The notes under the pieces: model-generated
The model's database searches: none
Seen by the model: only the letters and a program-made list of their open reading frames with translations
What the model was told of the DNA's origin: nothing
In this document: one piece after another, positions 14,880 through 21,537 of the stretch
Position numbering within the stretch: the stretch's first letter is position 1
Layout of the letters: every line of letters starts with the position of its first letter
Source of the DNA: an uncultured Oscillospiraceae bacterium
GTDB taxonomy: Bacteria > Bacillota > Clostridia > Oscillospirales > Oscillospiraceae
Reading direction: 5' to 3'
Length of the DNA: 21,537 nt
NCBI GenBank assembly: GCA_900752445.1
Contig: CAADVN010000213.1
Span: 1-21,537, forward strand
Program-made: the position numbers and the translations under genes

Positions 14880-16880
14880 TCAGCCGTCCAGATAATCGTC
14901 TATCGCGGCAAAGAGGCTGTTCACGGCGTCGCGCAGGCTTATGTCCTTCAGCTGCGCCGCCGCCGCCGAGCGGTTGCCGCCGCCGCCCAGCTTTTCCATT
15001 ATCATCTGCGCGTTCATGTCGCCTATCGACCGCGCCGAGATGTTCGCGCCGCCGTCCTCCGTCGGCGTGACGACAAAGGACACCTCGACGCCCGAGATAT
15101 TCAAAAGCTCGTCCGCCGCCTGGGCTATGACCACCCTGTCCTGCGGCGTCTGCGGCACGGCCACGGCGATGTTCCCGCGGTAGAGCTGCGCGCTCTGGAG
15201 GATCTTGTACCGCGCCACCGTGTGCTCCATGTCGTTTTGCAGCAGCTTCTTGACCTCCGTCGTGTCCGCGCCCGCGCGGCGCAAGAACGCCGCGGCGTCG
15301 AAGGTGCGCTCGCCCGTGCGGATGGTGAAGTTCTTCGTGTCGAGCACTATGCCCGCGAGCATGGCCTCCGCCTCGCTGCGCAGTATGTCCTCCGTGTCCA
15401 CTATCTCCTGCAGCACCTCGCTCATGAGCTCGCACACCGAGGAGGCGTAGGGCTCGTGGAACATGAGGTCCGCGTTCTGTATATACGAGGCCGCGCGCCT
15501 GTGGTGGTCTATGACCGCCACCCGGTTGCAGGCGTCGAGCAGATTCTGGTCCTCCACCTGCTCGGGCCGGTTCGTGTCCACCACCACCAGCAGACTGCGC
15601 CCGTCGGCCTGCAGCATGGCCTCCTGCGGCGTTATGAAGGCGTTGCGGTACTCCGGCTCGTTCTTCATCCTGTCTATGAGCAGGCCCGCGCTGTTTTTCA
15701 CGGGGTCGATTACGATGCGGCAGGGCCGGCCCCGCTTTCGCGCTATGCAGCAGACCGCCACAGCCGAGCCCACGGCGTCCAGGTCCGCGAACTTGTGCCC
15801 CATGACGAAGACCCGGGACGAGTCCGCGATGAGCTCCGCCAGGGCGTTCGCCATGACGCGGCTCTTGACCTTCGTGCGCGTCTCCACCTCGCTGCCGCGC
15901 CCGCCGAAAAACTCGAAGTTGAACCTGTTTTTTATGACCGCCTGGTCGCCGCCGCGCGAGAGCGCCATCTCCGCCGCCAGCGAGCTGAACTGGTAGTCCT
16001 CGCCGAAGCCCGAACCGTCGTGCCCCACGCCTATGCTGATGGTCGCGTGTATGCCCGAGGGGCTCACCACCGAGTGCACCTGGTTGAGCAGCGAGAACTT
16101 CTCCGCCTTCATGGACTCCAGCCAGCGCTCCTCAAAGATGAAGACGTACCTGTCCCTGTCGTACCGCCTCAAAAAGCCGTCCTTGCCGTCGCACCACTGG
16201 GAGATGCTGTCCTCCACCGCGTCGCGCAGGTCGTTCTTTATCCTGTCCGGGTGGTTCTTCACGAGCTCGTCGTAGTTGTCGATGACTATCGTCGCTATGA
16301 CGGGCCGCGTGTCCTCGTATTTTATCCGGATATCGTCGTACTCCGTGACGTCCACCCAGTAGGCTATGCCCATGAAGCCGTGGCCCTGCTCCTTGTCCTC
16401 CTCGGCGGGGCGGATGATGTTGCCGTGTATCTGGTATTTCCTGCCGTTCATCGTGAGCAGGCCGGGGTACTGGGTCTTGCCCTCGAGCAGCCACTTGCCG
16501 CTGTAATCGGGCACCAGCTCGTCCAGCCTCGCCTCGAAGCGCGAGCCCGAGACCCCGCACATGTTGAAGAAGATCTGGTTCGCCCAGATGACCCGCGAGT
16601 CGTTGAGCGAGAACACGGCCATGGGCAGCGGGAAATTCAAAAGCGTGTTGTTCTTGGCCGTGTCCGCGTCGTAGGTGACGGACTCGATATACTCCATGAG
16701 CTCGCGGCGCTTGCGCCTCGAGACGAAGAGCGAGCACACCACGAGCAGCAGGATCACCCCGCCCTCGATTATTGCGAGCAGGTACTGCCCAAAAAACAGC
16801 GAGGCGGCGGCGAAGGCGACCATGAAGAAAAGGTATAGCCGTATGTTCGGCTCGACCAGCCTCTGTATCTTTTTGTTCAT
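14880..16880 (-). CDS. gdpP: GdpP cyclic-di-AMP phosphodiesterase (DHH family)
   Basis: The 666-residue membrane protein is expected to hydrolyse c-di-AMP to pApA and so set cell-wall, potassium and osmotic homeostasis. Two membrane helices lie at about 14-31 and 34-54. A PAS-like domain (about 80-155) follows, then a degenerate GGDEF domain (about 190-315) lacking the GGDEF motif, as usual for the family. The DHH domain has MGHKFADLDAVGS (360-372; Asp366, Asp368), VVVDTNRP and VIDHHRR. The C-terminal DHHA1 domain ends with GGGGNRSAAAAQL, where a His is common after the glycines. The order gdpP-rplI-dnaB matches Bacillus. The ribosome site GGGAGG is about 11 nt from the ATG. Confidence 0.95.
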   Translation of the reverse strand: MNKKIQRLVEPNIRLYLFFMVAFAAASLFFGQYLLAIIEGGVILLLVVCSLFVSRRKRRELMEYIESVTYDADTAKNNTLLNFPLPMAVFSLNDSRVIWANQIFFNMCGVSGSRFEARLDELVPDYSGKWLLEGKTQYPGLLTMNGRKYQIHGNIIRPAEEDKEQGHGFMGIAYWVDVTEYDDIRIKYEDTRPVIATIVIDNYDELVKNHPDRIKNDLRDAVEDSISQWCDGKDGFLRRYDRDRYVFIFEERWLESMKAEKFSLLNQVHSVVSPSGIHATISIGVGHDGSGFGEDYQFSSLAAEMALSRGGDQAVIKNRFNFEFFGGRGSEVETRTKVKSRVMANALAELIADSSRVFVMGHKFADLDAVGSAVAVCCIARKRGRPCRIVIDPVKNSAGLLIDRMKNEPEYRNAFITPQEAMLQADGRSLLVVVDTNRPEQVEDQNLLDACNRVAVIDHHRRAASYIQNADLMFHEPYASSVCELMSEVLQEIVDTEDILRSEAEAMLAGIVLDTKNFTIRTGERTFDAAAFLRRAGADTTEVKKLLQNDMEHTVARYKILQSAQLYRGNIAVAVPQTPQDRVVIAQAADELLNISGVEVSFVVTPTEDGGANISARSIGDMNAQMIMEKLGGGGNRSAAAAQLKDISLRDAVNSLFAAIDDYLDG

Positions 16881-16900
16881 GGCGGCGCTAACCTCCCTTT

Positions 16901-17824
16901 TCAGCTCTCATACGGCAGCAGCATGGCCAGGTTCGTGCCCAGCCTCGTATCGAAGCCGAGCGCGCGGTACATCTGAGCGTCCGCGTCCGAGCACGTGACC
17001 GACAGGCTCTGCATGCCCTGTTTGCGGCAGTATTCCGCGGCCTTTTCGACGAGCAGCCTCGCCACGCCGCGCCCCCTGAACGCCGGCTCTATGTAGAAAT
17101 CGTCAAAGACGCCCACGTCCCAGCAGGTGAAGCTCGAAAAGCAGCGGCTCACGGAGCACAGGCCGACGGGCCGGCCCTGCCGCTTCACCGTGATAAACGC
17201 CACGCGGCCCGCGCTCATGGCGCCTATCATGCGCGAGCGGCCCATGCTGTCCGGCGGCGTCTCGCCTATGGCCGCGAAAAAGCTCAGCTCCAGCGCCCAG
17301 AACTCCTCTATGCCGTTGGCGAGGCCGACGGTCATGGGCGCGTCCTCCTCGGGCGGCAGCAGCATGAGCGGCTCGCCCTGGGCGTCCACGCCGTTTTTTA
17401 CAAAGCCGGACCGCGACCAGAAGCGCTCCCGCCGCTCGTCGGAGCAGTTGAGCTCGGCGTACTTCGCCCCGTGCTCCCTGCCCCAGCCGAGCAGGGCCGC
17501 GGCGCAGGCCGCGCCCGTGCCGTTCCCGCGGAATTCCGGATAGACGCAGAATTCGAGTATGAACTGCTTGCCGTCCTCCGAGTCGTAGACCACGCTGAGC
17601 GCAAGGCCGATCTCCTGCCCGTCGCGCATGAAAAACAGGTACCTCACGGGGTTGAAGCGCCGCTCGTGCAGGGCCTCGATATTGTTTTTGTATTCCTCCG
17701 AGCAGTGGTAGCAGTCCTCCTCGCCCGGGAAGATGTCGCGCAGGAAGTATTCCCGTAGCCTTCGCCAGAAGCGCCCGCACTCCTCGGCGCCGGCGCACTC
17801 AAGGACCTCGATGCTCTGCGGCAT
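16901..17824 (-). CDS. Tandem GNAT-family N-acetyltransferase
   Basis: The 307-residue protein is made of two GNAT folds. The first acetyl-CoA-binding motif is VYPEFRGNGTGAACAAALLG (about 94-113), with a closing segment FWSRSGFVKNG. The second is IEPAFRGRGVARLLVEKA (about 246-263), closing with YRALGFDTRLG. The R/Q-x-x-G-x-G/A acetyl-CoA loop is intact in both halves, so both may bind the cofactor. The substrate cannot be assigned. GAGGAGGGG lies 5 nt before the ATG, and a strong promoter lies about 30 nt further up. It is the first gene of the unit running into gdpP, separated by 20 nt, which suggests co-transcription but does not define a role. Confidence 0.85.
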   Translation of the reverse strand: MPQSIEVLECAGAEECGRFWRRLREYFLRDIFPGEEDCYHCSEEYKNNIEALHERRFNPVRYLFFMRDGQEIGLALSVVYDSEDGKQFILEFCVYPEFRGNGTGAACAAALLGWGREHGAKYAELNCSDERRERFWSRSGFVKNGVDAQGEPLMLLPPEEDAPMTVGLANGIEEFWALELSFFAAIGETPPDSMGRSRMIGAMSAGRVAFITVKRQGRPVGLCSVSRCFSSFTCWDVGVFDDFYIEPAFRGRGVARLLVEKAAEYCRKQGMQSLSVTCSDADAQMYRALGFDTRLGTNLAMLLPYES

Positions 17825-17855
17825 GGCAGCCCCTCCTCACAGCATGTAGTTTGTT

Positions 17856-17884
17856 ATTATATCAAATGTGGACAATCTTTACAA
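17856..17884 (-). promoter_or_regulatory. Promoter for the GNAT-gdpP-rplI-dnaB unit
   Basis: On the minus strand, TTGTAA (17884-17879) and a perfect TATAAT (17861-17856) are separated by 17 nt. It sits in the AT-rich divergent region between the GNAT gene and the plus-strand nucleotidyltransferase. Transcription would start near 17849, about 25 nt before the GNAT ATG. Confidence 0.85.
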
Positions 17885-17918
17885 CAATATTTCTCCGTGC
17901 TCCACAAATAATATCTGC

Positions 17919-18956
17919 ATGAAAGCGATAATCATGGCCGGCGGCGAGGGCCGCAGGCTGAAGGCCGTCACCGGCAGCCTGCCCAAGCCCATGGTGCCGC
18001 TTTTGGGCAGGCCGCTCATGGAGCGGACCATCGAACTTCTGAAGTCCTGCGGCACAACGGAGATCTGCGCCGCGCTGGGCTACAATCCCGCGCCCATCAT
18101 AGAGCATTTCGGCGACGGCTCGGGCCTGGGCGTGCATCTGTGCTACCGCATAGAGGACCGACCCCTCGGCACCGCCGGCGGCGTCAAAAACTGCATGGAT
18201 TTCCTCGGTGACGGGCCCTTCCTGGTCCTGAGCGGCGACGCCGCCTGCGACTTCGACCTGGGCAGGCTCGTCTCCGAGCATCTGCGCCGCCGCCCCGCCG
18301 TCACGATGGCGCTCTACGAGAGCCGCGACCCGCTGCGCTACGGCCTCGTCGTGCCGGACGCCGAGGGGCATGTGCGCTGCTTCATCGAGAAGCCGCCCTG
18401 GGAGCGCGTCGTGACGAACCTTGTGAACACAGGCATCTACGTCGTGGAGCCGCGGGCGATGGAGCTCGTGCCCGAGGGCGAGAGCTTCGACTTCGCCTCG
18501 GGTCTCTTCCCGGAGCTGCTCGGGCGAGGCGAGGAGATACTGGGCCTCGCCCTGGAGGGCTACTGGTGCGACGTCGGCACGCCCCGGGCCTATTTCCAGT
18601 GCTGCCTCGACGCCCTGGACGGCGTTTTGAAGCTGCCCGACCTCGCGCCGGAGCCCGGAGCGCGCCCCGAGCGCGCGGGCCGCAGCCCGCTCGGGCCCGG
18701 CAAGAGGGCCGAGCGCAGGATAAGCTGCCGAGACCGCGCGCGGCTCATGCGCCGCATCTCAGAGACGATGATGGAGGCCGGCGCGGCGCTCGACGACGGC
18801 GTGAAGCTGGAGTCCGGCCACTGCGCCCTGCGCATCTCGCCCGACCCCGAGCGCTCCGAGCTGCGCATAGAGACCGCAGCCGGCGACGAGGCCTTCGCAA
18901 AGGAGCTCGCAGACGCGCTGGGAGGCATGGCCGAGGCCCTGGAAAACGAGGACTGA
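17919..18956 (+). CDS. Sugar-phosphate nucleotidyltransferase with C-terminal phosphomannomutase-type domain IV remnant
   Basis: The product has 345 residues. Residues 1-235 are a nucleotidyltransferase: AGGEGRRLKAVTGSLPKPMVPL (signature loop), RPLGTAGGVK (about 81-90), LSGDAACDFDL, EKPPWERVVTNLVNTGIYVVEP and EGYWCDVGTP. The last phrases are typical of enzymes fused to a phosphomannomutase. After a Pro/Gly/Arg linker (about 236-268), residues 270-335 (CRDRARLMRRI, DDGVKLESG, RISPDPERSELRIETAA) resemble the last domain of that fused mutase. The hexapeptide-repeat region and mutase domains I-III are absent. The start is ATG 17919, where the family begins; no Shine-Dalgarno sequence is visible. 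The likely role is NDP-sugar or GDP-mannose supply for cell-surface glycans; the exact sugar and nucleotide are unknown. Confidence 0.8.
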   Translation: MKAIIMAGGEGRRLKAVTGSLPKPMVPLLGRPLMERTIELLKSCGTTEICAALGYNPAPIIEHFGDGSGLGVHLCYRIEDRPLGTAGGVKNCMDFLGDGPFLVLSGDAACDFDLGRLVSEHLRRRPAVTMALYESRDPLRYGLVVPDAEGHVRCFIEKPPWERVVTNLVNTGIYVVEPRAMELVPEGESFDFASGLFPELLGRGEEILGLALEGYWCDVGTPRAYFQCCLDALDGVLKLPDLAPEPGARPERAGRSPLGPGKRAERRISCRDRARLMRRISETMMEAGAALDDGVKLESGHCALRISPDPERSELRIETAAGDEAFAKELADALGGMAEALENED

Positions 18957-18964
18957 GCCCAGAA

Positions 18965-19003
18965 TTTACAACTATGATGCAGCTATGATACAAACCTGAT
19001 ACA
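18965..19003 (+). promoter_or_regulatory. 11-bp-periodic direct repeats (candidate response-regulator box) upstream of the lipoprotein gene
   Basis: Hexamers TTTACA (18965), GATGCA (18976), GATACA (18987) and GATACA (18998) occur exactly every 11 bp on the same helix face. The last three units read TGATGCAGCTA, TGATACAAACC and TGATACAAGCG. A weak -10-like TGTAAA follows at 19011-19016 with no -35 match. This layout resembles boxes bound by PhoB/PhoP-type response regulators that substitute for a -35 element. The regulator is not identified. Confidence 0.5.
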
Positions 19004-19043
19004 AGCGGGGTGTAAACTGGCGAAAAAGAAGGGAGGAACAGCC

Positions 19044-21275
19044 ATGAAAAGAAGCCTTTGCACCCTGCTTGCCGTCCTCTGCCTGGGCCTCGCGCTCACG
19101 GGCTGCGGTTCCCCTGCGGTGGACGGGCCCTCGTCCGCGCCGGAGCCCGGTCCCGCCGAGTCCGGCGCCGCGCAGACGGTGAGCCGCTACATAGCCGAAC
19201 CCATAGGCATGCCCGAGGACACACAGTCCGTCGACGCCACGTACCGGGACGAGGACGGCGGCATCGTCTTCGTCACCTTGACCGATGAATTTGTGCCGAA
19301 CGACGACGGGACAAGCACGAATTACTCCACCGCCCGGCTCTGGCGCAGCTCGCCCGGCGGCGAGGCCGAGCTTATCGCCACGCTCTACGAGGAGGCCACG
19401 GACCGCTGGAACGCTCGTTTCGTCTTCGCCCCGGACGGCGCGCTCTGGTGCAGCTGGCGCACGGACGTCCAGTCCGGCTGGAGCTACGCCTGCTATTCCA
19501 ACGACGGCGCGGAGCTCTGCGGCTTCGGCCCGGAGGCCTTCCCGGAGATCTCGGGCTCCGGCGTCTTCTGCGCGGACGCCGAGGGCCGGCTCTGCCTCGT
19601 CTCCGAGGCCGGCGGGCAGTTCAGTATCCTCGTCTACTCCACCGGCGGCGCGGCCCCGGCGCTCGAGGCCGAGTGCCTGCTCGGCGAGGGCTGCAGCTAT
19701 GTCCTTGCCCTCTCGCCTGTGGACGGCGGGCTTCTGATAACCTGCCTCGACGAGACGGGCTACTATGCCGCCTGGCTGCTCGAGCCCTCGACGGGCGAGC
19801 TCAAAGGGCCCTTTTATATCCCCTCAGCCCAGAGCTACATCGCAGGGCCTGACGGCAGCATCCTGGGCGGCGGCAGCTACTCGCTCTACAGCCTCGACCC
19901 AGAGACCGGCGAGTACGAAAAGCTCTGCGACTACCTCGAGCTCGGCGTCTCGCAGAGCCCGGACGCCGTCTATGAGGACGGCAGCTTCCTCGTCTCCTAC
20001 TACGACATGGACTCGGGCGAGCGCTGCTGGTCGCTCGTCAGCCTGCACGAGGGCGTGCGGCCCGTGGTGAAGCTGCGCCTCGCCCTGAGCTATTTCGACC
20101 ACCACTCGAGCGAGTACAGCATCTACAGCCTCGCCGCCAAATTCAACCGCGAGCACCCCGACATCCGCATCGAGCTCGTGGACTACACCGTCTACAGCAC
20201 CTTTGAGGACGAGCTCGCGGGCACGGCGGCCCTGGCGGCGGACATGCTCGCCGGGGACTGCCCGGACATCTTCATGCTCGAGGGCATAAACTACCACAGC
20301 TGGGCCAAGCGCGGCATGCTGCTCGGGCTGAACGCCTTCCTGGACGGCGAGGACGGCGTGGACCGCGCCTCGCTCTTCGACAACTGGCTGCGCGCGCTCG
20401 AGACGAACGGAGATCTCTACTGCCTGCCCACGGGCTTTGTCGTGCACACGACGGCGGTCTCGGACTCCTGTCTCGCCGGGCGCGAGAGCCTGGGCTTCGA
20501 GGACGTGGAGGCCATAATGTCGGAAAACCCGCGGCTCGAGTACGCCGTGGGCCTGAACACCGCGAGGGATAAATATTTTGAGACCGCGCTCAACTTCTGC
20601 GCCTCAAAGCTCATGGACTGGGACAGCGGCAGCTGCAGCTTCACGGACGGGCTCTTCGAGGCCATACTCGAGCAGGCGGCAAAGCAGCCCGAGGTCGCGG
20701 TGACGGGCCAGGGCACGCAGTTCGGCTACGTCTGGGACTACAACGAGCAGCAGATGCTCGCCGAGGGCCGGCAGCTGCTCTATACGGCGAACGCGGGCCT
20801 GAGCTACCTGCGCATCTTCTGCGACGCGCTCGGCGAGGACTTCACCTTCTGCGGCTTCCCGGGCTCCGGCAGCCCCGGCGCGGTGGAGCCCGTGGGCCTT
20901 TTAGGCGTGAGCGCCTCGACGGAATACCCCGAGGAGTGCTGGGCCTTCATGAAGATGCTCTTGACCGAGAGCTACTCCATAGCCGACGCCAGCACGCCCC
21001 AGCGCAGCCTCGCGGAAGCCGAGGTCGAAAAATACCTCGAGGCGCTCGCCGGCCGACGCGAGGGCGGCTACGACCTCACGGCGGACATGGTCGAGATAAC
21101 CCAGCGCGGGCTCGAACTCTACGATGAAACGAGCGTGCTCTACGGCATGGACGCCGGGGCCCTGGAGATCGTAAAGGACGCCGCTTCGGCCTATTTCGCC
21201 GGCGCGAAGAGCGCGGCGGACACGGCTGCCGAGGTACAGAGCCGCGTCTCGAACTACATGGCCGAGCAGGGCTGA
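19044..21275 (+). CDS. Lipoprotein with propeller-like N-terminal half and extracellular solute-binding domain
   Basis: The product is a 743-residue secreted lipoprotein. Its signal peptide MKRSLCTLLAVLCLGLALTGC has a lipobox LTGC with the lipidated Cys at 21, followed by a Ser/Pro/Gly linker. Residues about 45-335 contain repeated short strand-rich units with acidic turns (YRDEDGGIVFVTL, FAPDGALWCSW, CADAEGRLCLVS, DPETGEYEKLCDY), suggesting a beta-propeller. From about 341 (VKLRLALSYFDHHSSEYSIYSLAAKFNREHPDIRI shortened: LRLALSYF onward) it looks like a family 1 ABC solute-binding protein, with FNREHPDI, DMLAGDCPDIFML and LYCLPTGF. No permease or ATPase genes are adjacent. A GGGAGG ribosome site lies 7 nt before the ATG. 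The substrate is unknown; a sugar or oligosaccharide is only a guess. Confidence 0.75.
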   Translation: MKRSLCTLLAVLCLGLALTGCGSPAVDGPSSAPEPGPAESGAAQTVSRYIAEPIGMPEDTQSVDATYRDEDGGIVFVTLTDEFVPNDDGTSTNYSTARLWRSSPGGEAELIATLYEEATDRWNARFVFAPDGALWCSWRTDVQSGWSYACYSNDGAELCGFGPEAFPEISGSGVFCADAEGRLCLVSEAGGQFSILVYSTGGAAPALEAECLLGEGCSYVLALSPVDGGLLITCLDETGYYAAWLLEPSTGELKGPFYIPSAQSYIAGPDGSILGGGSYSLYSLDPETGEYEKLCDYLELGVSQSPDAVYEDGSFLVSYYDMDSGERCWSLVSLHEGVRPVVKLRLALSYFDHHSSEYSIYSLAAKFNREHPDIRIELVDYTVYSTFEDELAGTAALAADMLAGDCPDIFMLEGINYHSWAKRGMLLGLNAFLDGEDGVDRASLFDNWLRALETNGDLYCLPTGFVVHTTAVSDSCLAGRESLGFEDVEAIMSENPRLEYAVGLNTARDKYFETALNFCASKLMDWDSGSCSFTDGLFEAILEQAAKQPEVAVTGQGTQFGYVWDYNEQQMLAEGRQLLYTANAGLSYLRIFCDALGEDFTFCGFPGSGSPGAVEPVGLLGVSASTEYPEECWAFMKMLLTESYSIADASTPQRSLAEAEVEKYLEALAGRREGGYDLTADMVEITQRGLELYDETSVLYGMDAGALEIVKDAASAYFAGAKSAADTAAEVQSRVSNYMAEQG

Positions 21276-21281
21276 TCAGCC
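21270..21281. other. 12-bp palindrome formed by abutting convergent stop codons
   Basis: GGCTGATCAGCC is a perfect palindrome. Its centre TGATCA is the plus-strand TGA of the lipoprotein gene followed directly by the complement of the minus-strand TGA of the SpoIID-domain gene. No hairpin with a U run separates the two convergent genes. Confidence 0.7.
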
Positions 21282-21537
21282 GGCGCGCTCGAGCTGGGTG
21301 CCGGGGTAGTAGTGCTCGAGGATCTCGCGGTAGCCGGCGCCCTCCTCTGCCATGACGTTCGCGCCGTACTGGCTCATGCCCACGCCGTGGCCGTAGCCCG
21401 TGACGGTGAAGAGGAAGCCCGGGTCGGTGTAGTCGAGGGAGAAGGCCGTGGAGCGCAGGGAAAAGAGCGTGCGCAGCTCGGTGCCCGTGACGGCGGCCCC
21501 GCCCATGTCCCCCGCCCCGACCCCGCCCGACGCGGCC
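21276..21537 (-). CDS. SpoIID/LytB-domain protein, C-terminal part (N terminus beyond the window)
   Basis: About 86 residues of the C-terminal end are present; the frame is open to the right edge, so the Met at 21506 is probably internal. The signature GYGHGVGMSQYGANVMAEEG, followed by YREILEHYYPGTQL, is the end of the SpoIID domain. That domain is found in the sporulation peptidoglycan lytic transglycosylase SpoIID and in LytB-type amidase enhancers. Preceding LFSLRSTAFSLDY also fits. Whether it is the sporulation enzyme itself or a paralogue cannot be decided from this fragment, because the catalytic Glu region lies upstream. It is convergent with the lipoprotein gene, with no intergenic base between the stops. 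Confidence 0.85.
   Translation of the reverse strand, partial: AASGGVGAGDMGGAAVTGTELRTLFSLRSTAFSLDYTDPGFLFTVTGYGHGVGMSQYGANVMAEEGAGYREILEHYYPGTQLERAG

Noticed and set aside
1..21537. CRISPR array, tRNA, rRNA, insertion sequence or phage attachment site
   Set aside because: No spaced identical repeats, cloverleaf sequences, terminal inverted repeats or transposase motifs were seen on either strand by eye.

Overview
The window looks like a chromosomal segment of a high-GC Clostridia-type Firmicute, probably an anaerobe of the gut Oscillospiraceae/Ruminococcaceae kind. The reasons are conserved Gram-positive gene orders (gdpP-rplI-dnaB and tilS-hpt-ftsH), the NAD-linked PyrK/PyrD pair, an aspartate carbamoyltransferase with a PyrI chain, an RqcP-type S4 protein and a SpoIID-domain protein. 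Almost every base is coding. I found no tRNA, rRNA, CRISPR array, insertion sequence or phage gene. The taxonomic call is inference from gene content.

Layout. Positions 1-1469 (plus strand): the 3' end of a histidine-kinase-type ATPase gene, rqcP, and a flavodoxin-like gene behind its own promoter. A bidirectional terminator hairpin (1481-1508) separates these from the minus-strand genes. Positions 1523-7263 (minus strand) hold a compact pyrimidine operon in the order pyrC-pyrK-pyrD-pyrF-pyrE-pyrB-pyrI. It has a strong sigma-A-type promoter at 7330-7358 and a hairpin at the very start of its leader. Together these genes cover carbamoyl-aspartate to UMP; carbamoyl-phosphate synthase is not here. 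Genes overlap by 4 or 8 nt or sit 1 nt apart. pyrE is interrupted as written by a 157-nt imperfect tandem repeat; removing one unit restores a 215-residue protein.

Positions 7437-17824 (minus strand) form a long housekeeping array: double-GNAT acetyltransferase, gdpP, rplI, dnaB, tilS, hpt, ftsH, ychF and a nitroreductase. It is probably read from a promoter at 17856-17884, with possible internal elements. A short AT-rich divergent region then leads to plus-strand genes. These are a sugar-phosphate nucleotidyltransferase that appears to carry only the last domain of a normally fused phosphomannomutase, and a 743-residue lipoprotein combining a propeller-like N-terminal half with an extracellular solute-binding domain. 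An 11-bp-periodic direct-repeat array precedes the lipoprotein gene. The last gene, on the minus strand and cut by the window end, is a SpoIID-domain protein whose stop codon abuts that of the lipoprotein.

The most interesting points are the pyrE lesion (real duplication or strain-chimeric assembly), the phased repeat array before the lipoprotein gene, the nucleotidyltransferase with a retained mutase domain IV, and the leader hairpin of the pyr operon. I saw no clear sign of a wholly new multi-gene system.
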